This document shows, in pieces, positions 55,349 to 64,000 of a stretch of DNA of 64,000 nt (positions are counted from its first letter, which is position 1; each line of letters starts with the position of its first letter). The notes below the pieces were generated by a model. That model saw only the letters and a program-made list of their open reading frames with translations, searched no databases and was not told the origin of the DNA. This DNA comes from Oegoconia quadripuncta. Taxonomy: Eukaryota > Arthropoda > Insecta > Lepidoptera > Autostichidae. A program made the position numbers and the translations under genes. The DNA is taken from assembly GCA_949316235.1 (NCBI GenBank), contig OX438749.1:14030914-14094913 (forward strand). Reading direction: 5' to 3'.

Positions 55349-56821
55349 CTACTGCCAATTTATGGACTTCATGAGCCTTATAACACAGGCTAGTGGGAAG
55401 AGCATGTAGTCGCCGGGTTCGGGATACGCCTTACCCAAGTGGCGCATACGCCTTGCGGCCACGGAATCGCAGTCACACAGAAGGTGCTTCATTGATTCCC
55501 TTTCTTTGTTGCATGCCCTGCAGGTTGAACTTTCAGCTAGGCCCATCTTGAATAAGAGGTCCCTCGTTCCATAGTGACCAGTAAGCGCAGCCACCATGAA
55601 ACGGGTTTGCTCTCTGTTCAACCTGCAGATTTTCTTGGTTAAACCTGCAACATTCTTGCCAATAAACATTTTTGAATGTGTAAGGCCGTCGAGTTTGCTC
55701 CACTCCTTAGTGTGTTGCTCTCTAATATGAGTATTCAAAACCATGTGTATGGTGCTCATAGAGAGTCCCACAAATGGCTCCGGTCCAATCAACGTTTGTT
55801 CCGAGCCCTTTCTAGCCAGTCTGTCAGCGCACTCATTTCCCTCTATTCCTACATGCCCAGGGACCCACACCAGACGGACTCTGTTTCTTTCCCCAAGTTT
55901 TTTTAGGCTTTTAACAGCGTCCATGACTAGCTTAGAGTCCACCCTACACGAAGATAAGGCTCTCAGTGCTGCCTGACTATCACTGAGGATATAGATTGTC
56001 TTACCGGTGGTATGCCTATCTATATTCTCTTTTGCACAAGCTGCTATTGCATAGGTTTCCGCTTGGAATACCGTAGCGTAACAGCCCATGCTTTGACTCA
56101 TCTCATAGCCCTTTGCATAAATGCCTGCGCCTGTACCTGACTCCATCTTGGAGCCATCTGTGTACCATACGAGGTCATCTGTCCCGGCAGGTTTCAGACC
56201 TCTTTTCCATTCGTCCCTTGTAGGTACGTATGCCTTAAAGTTGTGTTTGAATATATGAGCAGGAAGCATTCTATCGCAATCCATGTTCATAATTCCTTTG
56301 AGACTTCTTATCATCTCCATTTTGACGTGACTAGTCTTGGGCATATTATCATTCCACAGTCCAGCTACTGCTAATCTGTGAATTGCATTTACTGCCCTTG
56401 ACTGTATCACCAGATGCAGCGGAGTAAGATCCAGCAGGATCTCCATAGCTGCCGTTGGCGTGGATGTAAAGGCACCAGTTATGGCCATGCACGCAGTTCG
56501 TTGCACTTTTAAAAGTGCCTTTTTACATGTGACTAGATTTGTCCTCGGCCACCATACAATGCTACCGTATGTTAATATTGGTCGTACCATCATTGTATAG
56601 AGCCATTTTACCACCTTGGGTTTAAGTCCCCAGGTCTTTCCGTAGGCAAAGCGACACATACCAAAAACCCTTAATGCTTTCGTTATCGCTTCGTCTAAAT
56701 GGAGTTTCCACGTCAGTTCTTTATCTAGAATTACTCCCAAATATTTCACGTCGGTGGACCAAATAAGCTGTGTCCCGAACAGAGATAGATTTCCTAGACT
56801 TGCTAGGTCTCTTTTCCTTGT
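55349..56821 (-). pseudogene. ORF2 C-terminal part: RT thumb, RNase H and zinc-knuckle tail
   Basis: About 490 residues read without a stop. First comes the RT thumb/connection (KYLGVILDKELTWKLHL, LLKVQRTACMAITGAF). Then RNase H has its acidic residues in WYTDGSKMES, FQAETYAI, ILSDSQAALRAL and GNECADRLAR. Last is a Cys/His end (CRACNKERESMKHLLCDCDS). It is severed from its N-terminal half by the inversion and has no start codon of its own; residues upstream of about TRKRDL are junction sequence. It was intact until the insertion event, so the break comes from insertion and not from decay. Confidence 0.92.
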
Positions 56822-57758
56822 TGTTAGGGGGGTAAACGAGTGGTGGTACACGGGCCCTGGGAGTAGGTACCTAAGCTAAGAGATACCTACTCACAAGTAC
56901 CAGGAAATGCCAGAAGTGCACGGATACAGAGTGTGAAGTCTATCTGATTAGCACCCATCACTAAGTCCTATCATAGCACGTCCTCGCTGCTTCCAAACTG
57001 CCGCCGCGGTTTGAGAGCAGACCCTCACAAGATGTGTGGGTCGTACCCCCTGGGCAATGCTGTGGTCTTTCCCTACGCGAGTCTTCACACATAACATCTT
57101 CCTCGCAACCACAGTAGCTAACTATGAAGGGCGAAGGCGAAACATCGGCGCCTTAAAACCGACCCCCTTAGCTAAAACGGACCTTACAACACGGGAACGA
57201 TGTGGTCAGGTTTCTGTGGTACCGTTAATACTAAAATATGTTGTTGATGGGGGCCCGTATATTTTATACATGTATATATTTAAGTATTATCTATTCATGT
57301 AATATATCAATATTGTATATATTTTTAATTATTTATATATTGACCACCCACGTGTTTGTGCCGTGCGTGGAGACCCGTAAGGGGCGATGATGGGATCCTG
57401 GTAGTTGAGTCGGCGGATGGCCGGGTTTTTGCTATCCAAAGACAACACACTACTTTGGCCTAGATTCGACCCGAAACGGGAGGTCGTGGCTGAGCCGGCC
57501 ACGATCAATCGGCTGCTGGCGTCCGGTCAGACGGCCGCCTGGCTAGTGCTACTGTGTAATGAGGGCCGCAGACGGTGGCACACGCCACCCTTGCCGAGTC
57601 TCGTGGCCGGCTTGGGAGGGCTTGAGCCGCTTAAGCTCGCGGTCAACGTACACAGGCGCGCTATGCCCACTGGATAACCCTGGTGCTTTAGAGCATCCCC
57701 GTTGAGGGCTCCATGGAGGGTGGGGAATCCAGTGAGTGAAAGTAGATATGATGCAAAT
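56822..57758 (+). other. 5' untranslated region of the inverted LINE
   Basis: About 0.94 kb from the inversion junction to the ORF1 start, GC-rich in its second half (57360-57700). It should contain the element's internal promoter. No frame here has a motif. Its left edge joins the 3' segment head to head. Confidence 0.7.
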
Positions 57759-59048
57759 ATGGATCTATCAAAAACAAAAAAAACCCAGGGCTTGACCGAT
57801 AAGGGCGAGCGGCAAAATGACCCTCTTGAGGGTTTCCAACTGTCCAAGGATACTCGCAAGGGCGTCCAAGGGCTTAAGCAAGGTGGAAAGAGGGACCAAT
57901 TGGGACCCCATTCACCGAGCAAGGGTAGGGGTGCCTATAGAGGCTGCCCTGCATCGGCTCGCGGTAGTGGTACCGATGTTCGGGGGAGGGGGGTTGCCGC
58001 CGGGAAGGGCTTAGCACCAGGGAGCACACTTCGGTTTGCACCTACCGCGGCCCCGGTAGGTGGCACCTCTTCTCGTACCCTACAGGGGGGCGCTGCCAGC
58101 GAGCAACGGGGAAGACGCAAGAGTGGGGCGGCGAGGCGCAAGGATCGGGAACTCAACCGACAACTTGTTGCTTCTCCGGAACCTGTTGCGTCTTCTTCAA
58201 AAAGGGGCAGAGATGACATCAGCAATGATACCATCGATGAAAGTGAGAGCAAGCGCGCCAAGTGTTTGGCTGAATCGTACAGCGAAGCGCTCACTGGAGT
58301 CAAGATGGCTATCATAGCTGATGACTACCCTGTCACAATGATTCGGGCAGAGCAGATGGATGACATCCAGGCTCTCCTCTGGAGCCTCCTGGAGGAAACG
58401 CCAGATCCTTTGCCCGTAATCAATATAGGCAACTTAGTTGCAGGGGCGCTGCATGTCCACTGTAGTGGGCCGGCAGCGGCGCAATGGCTTCGTATCGTCA
58501 ATGGCAAGACCATTGGTGATTTGAAGCTCAAGGTCGTGGATGCCAAAGATCTTCCAAAGCCGGTAAAAATGGCCTGGAAGACCAAAAACACGGCATGCAC
58601 CGATGCAACGAGGGTCCTAAGGATGCTGCAGCGGCTGAACCCGACACTTCATACCAGTGAGTGGAAGGTGGTAGACGTAGTTGTCGACCAGAAGTTCGTC
58701 CGCCGCATCGTTCTTATGGACAAGGCGTCTGCGGACGCAATTAAAGCCAAGGGTTACTGCCTCCAGGCTGGGTTGGATAGGAGCACATTTAAGCTCCTTG
58801 AAGATCTCGAGGCGAAACCGCTAGGGCCTACGGGTGCTACGGTTGAGGCAGAGGCCCACGTAGGCGAAGGCACTTTCACGACACAGGGAGCGAGTGGTAT
58901 GGACGTGGAAGTGGAGAAAGTCAGGTCGACATCATCACCTGTTAGGTCCCCTCGAACGGAGGAAGTTCTAGAGGACCTTGGCGCACTCGACCTGACCTCG
59001 CCTCTCGCATCGGACGATGAGGTATCAGAGGAGAGAGGGGACCATTAA
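57759..59048 (+). CDS. LINE ORF1 protein, DUF4780-type
   Basis: 429 residues from the first in-frame ATG. Residues about 1-165 are basic, Gly/Ser/Arg-rich and likely disordered (KGRGAYRG, RRKSGAARRKDREL). About 180-350 match the DUF4780 pattern (MAIIADDYPVTMIRAEQMDD, PVINIGNLVAGALHVHCSG, AWKTKN). The tail is acidic (SDDEVSEERGDH). It lacks CCHC zinc knuckles. Established knowledge: DUF4780-type ORF1 proteins occur in LOA/I-like insect LINEs and are presumed RNA-binding. Intact, it overlaps the start of ORF2 by 32 bases. Confidence 0.85.
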   Translation: MDLSKTKKTQGLTDKGERQNDPLEGFQLSKDTRKGVQGLKQGGKRDQLGPHSPSKGRGAYRGCPASARGSGTDVRGRGVAAGKGLAPGSTLRFAPTAAPVGGTSSRTLQGGAASEQRGRRKSGAARRKDRELNRQLVASPEPVASSSKRGRDDISNDTIDESESKRAKCLAESYSEALTGVKMAIIADDYPVTMIRAEQMDDIQALLWSLLEETPDPLPVINIGNLVAGALHVHCSGPAAAQWLRIVNGKTIGDLKLKVVDAKDLPKPVKMAWKTKNTACTDATRVLRMLQRLNPTLHTSEWKVVDVVVDQKFVRRIVLMDKASADAIKAKGYCLQAGLDRSTFKLLEDLEAKPLGPTGATVEAEAHVGEGTFTTQGASGMDVEVEKVRSTSSPVRSPRTEEVLEDLGALDLTSPLASDDEVSEERGDH

Positions 59049-61253
59049 TGGTAACCTCCTCATTTCGCCCCCATCTACAGAAGAACAAAAAATGGCGGGA
59101 CTAAGGTGTGTACGAATTAACTTACATCACTGTAAGGCAGCTACGGCCCTTCTGGCGCGGCAGTTGCAAATGAAAAATTTTGACATTGCTTTGGTTCAGG
59201 AACCTTATATTTATAAGGGGCTGATTAAGGGCTTAGGTGGGACGGGCGGTACTGTATTCTATCACTGTCCTACAAATGACGTGAGAACATGTATCTATGT
59301 CAGGAAGGGTATAGAAGCAATGGTCTTACGTTCTTACTGTTACAGGGACCTCACCACAGTGAGGTTACATACAGGTGGGGAAGAAGGGCGGAGGACAGTT
59401 GTACTGTCATCTGCCTATTTTCCCTACGAAAGCCAGGAACCTGTATCACCACAGCTCCAGGACCTGGTAACACACTGCAGCGACGAGAACTACGACCTGA
59501 TCGTCGGCTGCGATGCGAATGCGCACCATGTCGTCTGGGGCAGCTCGGACGTCAACGCAAGGGGGGACAAACTCCTGGAATATCTGGTAAGCTCACCCTT
59601 GCAAATACTTAACATAGGCAATAAGCCTACCTTTGTCACCACGACTAGAAGGGAGGTTATTGACATCACGCTGGCCTGCAACAGGGCTTGCTCAAGGATT
59701 GACGAATGGCATGTGTCTAACGAGATAACTCTATCCGATCACAATTACATATGCTTCAGGTACAGGACTTCATGTTATATAGATACTGTACGAAGGCGGA
59801 ACCCTAGGAACACTGACTGGAACCTTTTTAAAAAGAACCTGAAAGTGGAATTAGGGGACCCTAAAGGTAAGCTGAATTCTGTAATAGATATAGAGTTTGA
59901 AGCTGACAAAATGGTACGTGCCACGCAAGTGGCGTTTACCGACAGCTGCCCGGAAAAGAAAACCCTGGCAAAGAAGGTGCCTTGGTGGACCCCCCTGCTG
60001 GAAAAGAAAAAATCAGAGGCAAGAGCCGCTTTCAACAGGGCTAAAGCCAATGATGATTTTAGTGAATATTCCAGTGCACTCACTGAGTACAGCAGGGAGG
60101 TTCGCAGGGCAAAACGTAAGGCTTGGAGAGACCACTGTCAAACCATTGGCACGGTTCCGGAGGGCATGAGGTTATCCAAAGCGATGTCGCACATTAAAGC
60201 TATACCTCTTTCGTCGGTAAAGGATGAGAGAGGGAAGCTAACGGAATCTGGTAAAGACACTCTGAAAATCATGTTCGGGGTGCACTTTCCAGATTGCATA
60301 AACGTACCACCCGAAACGGAGGACCCGATTACTATCGAGGAGCAAGAGATTCGCACCACGAAGGAAGATTGGGATACTGCGAAGAAGGTGGTAGATGAAA
60401 TAAGGATTAAATGGGCCCTGAACACGTTTCAACCATTTAAATCACCAGGTAGGGATGGTATCTATCCAGTCGTCCTACAACAAGGTGCGTCAATACTAAT
60501 CCCGCACTTAAGCAGACTATTTCGAGCCTGCATTGCCTTCGGATATATTCCAAAAATCTGGAGGGATGTTAAGGTAGTCTTCATTCCGAAACCGGGAAAA
60601 GAAGATTACGAAATGCCTAAATCATTTAGGCCTATCAGTTTGTCATCATTCTTCCTCAAAACACTTGAGAAATTGATAGACAAGCATGTTCGAGAGGGAC
60701 CTTTAAAGAAAAGACCTCTACATGGACTCCAATGTGCTTACCAACCCGGTAAATCTACCGAAACAGCTTTGCACTTTGTGGTTGACAGGGCGGAAGCAGC
60801 ACTCGAAAACCAAGAGGTGTGCATTGCGGCGTTTCTAGATATAGAGGGCGCCTTTGATCGCACAACCTTTGAGGCAATAGATGCAGCAGCCGCCAAACAT
60901 GGCATTCGACCGACTATATGCAGATGGATATTAGGAATGCTTAAAGGTAGAATTATCTACGCAGAATTAATGGGCGATAGACTAAGTGCGAAGACGACCA
61001 AAGGCTGCCCGCAAGGGGGAGTACTCTCTCCTTTGTTGTGGTGTCTGGTTGTTGACTCGCTATTAGTCGAACTCAATGAAGGGCCATACCGTGCTGTGGG
61101 CTATGCTGACGATATAGTGATACTAGTCAACGGCAGATTCCCAGGTACGGTATCGGCCTTAATGCAAAGTGCACTCGGCAAGGTAGAAAGGTGGTGTAGT
61201 ACAAAACACCTCTCAATAAACCCTTGCAAAACCTCTGTGATACCGTTTACAAG
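59017..61253 (+). pseudogene. LINE ORF2 N-terminal part: endonuclease and reverse transcriptase
   Basis: The frame starts at ATG 59017 inside ORF1, in the +1 frame, or at ATG 59092. The APE-type endonuclease shows QEPY (E62), GCDANAHH (D166) and SDHN (H242). The reverse transcriptase shows KSPGRDGI, FRPISLSSFFLKTLEKLID, AFLDIEGAFD (D608), CPQGGVLSPLLW and YADDIVIL (D698/D699). Coding stops matching after VIPFT at 61253, where the inversion edge and target duplication follow; the stop at 61270-61272 is in flanking DNA. The missing half is on the other strand at 55349-56821. No stop lies inside. Confidence 0.93.
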
Positions 61254-61265
61254 GAGCTACCCTAT

Positions 61266-63019
61266 ACCATGACAGGCTGGCACCGTCCCTGTCGCCAGCA
61301 ACGCCCGGTTGCCCCGACATATACTTATCAAAGATTGTAAAGTAACACCACAGATAAAATAATTGATTAAAGAAATGGAACGCTAGGATGGTGGGTCACG
61401 TCACACTTCGTTCGTCCAGGATCTTCTTATCTATCATCATCAGGATCTACTTCCAGATACGATCATGCAAGACGCAACAGTTTTATATCTGTAACTTGTA
61501 CGTATCGACCGATGTAACAATGATTTCGAATGACTCATGGTAACTAGCGATAAGTAGTAAACCATCCTACTCACTAAGAGAGAGTAAGGACCATAATCCA
61601 GAGCGCAGACCGAGTACAGATTGATGAATTTTTTGGGCCTTCGATTGAAAACAATTGAGGCCAACAATTTAACGTGCCCTCTAATGTATGGAAACACTCA
61701 TATGAAAATGCAACTAATGGTCACACATCCAAGGATTGACCATGCTACACATTGCTTAACTTCGACACGAGTGCTCCAATAGTATAGAGCATGTTAGTGT
61801 GAATATGGGTCATAGCTAAAGAAGTAATTCAAAAGCTGATATAGAACCCAATTCTATAAAATTCTATGAAAGTGTCAACCTTATACGAAAAATTGCTTGT
61901 ATCGACCTCGCTCGCCCAGCTGATTGAAAACTTAGTTGGTAGTCTAAGGTCACCAATCGCGTGAATTTTGTAGCTACTGTCGCGGTGATTATCTAAGTAA
62001 TATTTTATGAGAATAGTATTTTGTTGGTGCTAATATTTTTTAAAATCCAATAAAATTATTGCTTCCGTTTCCATGGCCCACAGCAATAACATCGTTTTAA
62101 TAATAATAATTTTTATTTCAGACTAAGTCCATATTTGTTAGTACATAACTGATACTTATCCTCTACTGTTAGTTACACTAAAGTCACACATAAAGACAAG
62201 CCTTACATAAGCTTCATGATTGAGACTGTCTCGCTGTCTTGTCACCGTGACAGGTAATCCGCTTAGATAGAAGTTCGATTCGATGCGAAATTCAAAGATA
62301 GTCGCGTTTTGTGTTTTCAAGGAAAAGACAAAAAAAGTTCAACTTTTAGTTGCGGTTTGTGAGACCACCTGCAGTCGAGAAACTATTTAGCCACTATGGG
62401 TAAGCGATTGAAATGATTCCATGATAATAGCACACGCTGAAGTGTTATACGCAACTGATACTTTAGACTATTTCTGATAATGAATTGTGGTATGATAACT
62501 AAGTTAACCGTAGCTATTACTAAAAGGAAAAAGCATAAGTTTTATAACACAGTTCACCAGTTGAAAGATCAAGGCCCAAGGAATCCGCTAAAACACTTTA
62601 TTTACATAAAACAGTCGTATTCTGAAAATTATGCGGGTACTCGAATGTTTTGAAGGTGGAATCCGCACGGAGCGAGAGTGGAGCTGGTAAATCTCACTTT
62701 GAGCTCGGCCGGCATTCCTGGCAAGTTACCGAACAACAGTAATGAAGGTTTAATCTGCTAAATTCCTGAATAATCCGCGCAGATACGTCCGGGACTTAGC
62801 TTGCTCTATTTGTTACGTAACTATTTATTTTATGTGAACATTTCTGCATGTTCTATTTCAGCATAAACTATCCAAATGTAATTTAAAATACTATAGTTTC
62901 ATTCGGAAGTTTAACAGCTCGAGGACAGGTGAAATTGTGAGGTTCTGCTTAAACAGCGTGAAACAGAATGAATAACTAAGCTTAACTAAATAATGAGTTT
63001 ATAAAGCTTAGCCTATATC
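61266..63019. other. No gene recognised
   Basis: AT-rich with an ATA-rich run at 62095-62110. A GC-richer patch 62640-62800 has no frame with a motif. Confidence 0.45.
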
Positions 63020-63135
63020 ATTATTATTAAATTCTTTATTGCACACTAAAATCAAATACAAAAAACATTTAACATAGATGATGAAGTGTACAAAGGCGGC
63101 CTTATCGCTGATAGCGTTTTCTTCCAGACAACCTC
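63020..63135 (-). repeat. LINE-type 3' tail
   Basis: ttattattaaattctttattgcacac ... aaggcggccttatcgctgatagcg ... cttccagacaacc is the reverse complement of a recurring lepidopteran LINE 3' end. A shorter relative lies at 42383-42487. Confidence 0.6.
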
Positions 63136-63333
63136 AGTTAAAGAAGCTTTTTTAATAAGTAGTTGGATAGCGCAAAGTAAAAGCTGAATAACTTTAAATA
63201 GCAGTAGGTACATGGACGATACATGGAAAATACATTGATACATAGGACAGAAAATTTAAATACATTTTGATAGAAAATTTACAGAAACGAGTGTGAGCTA
63301 GTTAAAATACTAATCGGACAGCAAATCGTCGTG

Positions 63334-63462
63334 ATGGCACGCGCGGTGGCGGATATAAAGGACCACGTCGGATCGTATTTTTCACTGACAACTATCTTGA
63401 TCTTTGCCATACTACTTTTGGCATTTCAACTTTCATTGCAATTTTTGCGCTGCCCGTGGTGA
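63334..63462 (+). CDS. Candidate 42-residue single-pass membrane small ORF
   Basis: ATG at 63334 with G at +4 starts a frame reading MARAVADIKDHVGSYFSLTT, then a strongly hydrophobic helix ILIFAILLLAFQLSL, then QFLRCPW and TGA. The frame is open upstream to about 63271 without another ATG. AATAAA (63462-63467) touches the stop. The layout (short polar N-terminus, one helix, tiny tail) is that of membrane micropeptides, but I recognise no family. The TATA/initiator pair inside it offers a competing reading as a promoter. Confidence 0.3.
   Translation: MARAVADIKDHVGSYFSLTTILIFAILLLAFQLSLQFLRCPW
63354..63387 (+). promoter_or_regulatory. Possible core promoter: TATAAA plus initiator
   Basis: TATAAA at 63354-63359 lies 30 bases before the A of TTCACTG (63381-63387), the usual TATA-to-initiator distance in insects, within a local GC-rich patch. 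No downstream gene is identified in the 600 bases left. Confidence 0.35.
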
Positions 63463-63639
63463 ATAAAATTAAGGAGTCAAGCTTGTCACTTCGCTCTCCC
63501 CCATAGGGTTAGTCTTTTGGCTGTTATCCAGCTTTAGTCCCATTACTATACTATTTGGCCAAGTGCTCAAGTGGGACTTACTTTGCTTACTGCTCACCCT
63601 TAAAATTTTACTTCATTTAGTCGACGCCCAAGGTGACAG

Positions 63640-63735
63640 GTCACGTAGGGCATTGTCTACCTTTAGTTATGGCCCGTGCAGAGTATCGTTGTTGAGCTGG
63701 CTTACACAGGAGTTACAGCTGGAGGAGTAAGTAAG
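63640..63735 (+). repeat. Dispersed repeat fragment, related to 10130-10225
   Basis: It shares gtctacctttag, gagtatcgttgttgagctgg and ggagttacagctggagga with the earlier copy. No coding is seen. The last 265 bases of the window show nothing. Confidence 0.4.
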
Positions 63736-64000
63736 AACTGCTGTCAAAATAGCATCAACAAAATTGTCGAATGGATCCGTCGAAATTATGGTAATGTTGA
63801 CTCTATTACCATCTCACAAAGTTTTTTGTAAAAAAAAATGCAGTCCGATGCTATTAGTTTAGCAGTCAATGATACCTGAAGTTTATTTTCAATCGCACTT
63901 ACTTAGTAAAAAAAACAAAAACTTCTCTGTGAATGCCATAGTAAAGTTAAGGAGTGTTTAAAGTAAAATTTTCTACGTTTTTTTAAAAGTTGTAGATGAA

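Larger units (their letters stand above)
55249..61253 (-). mobile_element. Two-ORF LINE (DUF4780-type ORF1) with 5' inversion by twin priming
   Basis: The same 12 bases, gagctaccctat, stand at 55237-55248 and 61254-61265. Between them, 55249-56821 holds the element's 3' part on the minus strand, ending in a TAGAA-type tail. 56822-61253 holds its 5' part on the plus strand. The two halves meet at one point of ORF2: acaagg occurs at both inversion edges (61249-61254, and 56816-56821 on the minus strand). The I/LOA-like clade call rests on the ORF1 type and the C-terminal RNase H. Confidence 0.93.

Noticed and set aside
59044..59050. TAATG at the ORF1/ORF2 junction, as in coupled stop-start translation of some R1-group LINEs
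   Set aside because: The ATG in TAATG is not in the ORF2 frame and its frame closes within 20 codons; ORF2 is entered from 59017 or 59092.

Overview
The window is eukaryotic nuclear DNA, very probably lepidopteran (moth or butterfly). It is AT-rich and gene-poor, crowded with transposable-element remains, and carries repeat types I recognise from Lepidoptera: tRNA-derived SINEs, short elements ending in a GAAGTCGCGGGC-like motif plus CTAG, RTE-type LINE tails, and an R1-type LINE tail. There are no operons and no convincing bacterial or organellar sequence. All calls come from reading motifs and aligning repeats by eye.

Host coding sequence is scarce. The best host gene candidate is on the minus strand at the left edge. 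It has a start exon (about 4037-4106), a 2.77 kb intron holding a deleted mariner element, and a signal-peptide exon (1025-1271) with a furin-type RVKR site, good splice signals at both ends, and probably more exons outside the window. Three weaker exon candidates are a terminal exon at 16748-17106 (+), an internal exon at 40230-40354 (+) and a first exon at 53026-53259 (-). A 42-codon membrane-type small ORF at 63334-63462 overlaps a TATA/initiator pair. I recognise none of these proteins.

Three large mobile elements dominate. (1) At 25034-35774 a Helitron-like element (TC...CTAG, A/T flanks) has an internal segment of about 1.4-1.5 kb duplicated in tandem. The left unit is split by a young Ty3/gypsy retrotransposon (25955-32816) with apparently identical 285 bp LTRs and one intact gag-pol frame. 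The right unit is split by a 656 bp R1-type LINE tail (33884-34539) with a 15 bp target duplication. The gypsy leader holds stem-loops with compensatory changes and an array of about nine 50 bp repeats, six carrying TGAGTCA. (2) At 49332-51451 lies a complete Tc1/mariner-superfamily element with 268 bp inverted repeats, TA duplication and an intact 353-residue transposase of DD40D spacing; its deleted relative is at 2105-3106. (3) At 55249-61253 lies a two-ORF LINE (DUF4780-like ORF1; endonuclease/RT/RNase H ORF2) broken by a 5' inversion and flanked by a 12 bp duplication, the structure expected from twin priming.

The rest is a scatter of at least six copies of SINE family A, eight of SINE family B, six or more LINE tails, several hairpin (MITE-like) elements and long AT-rich stretches in which I see no gene.
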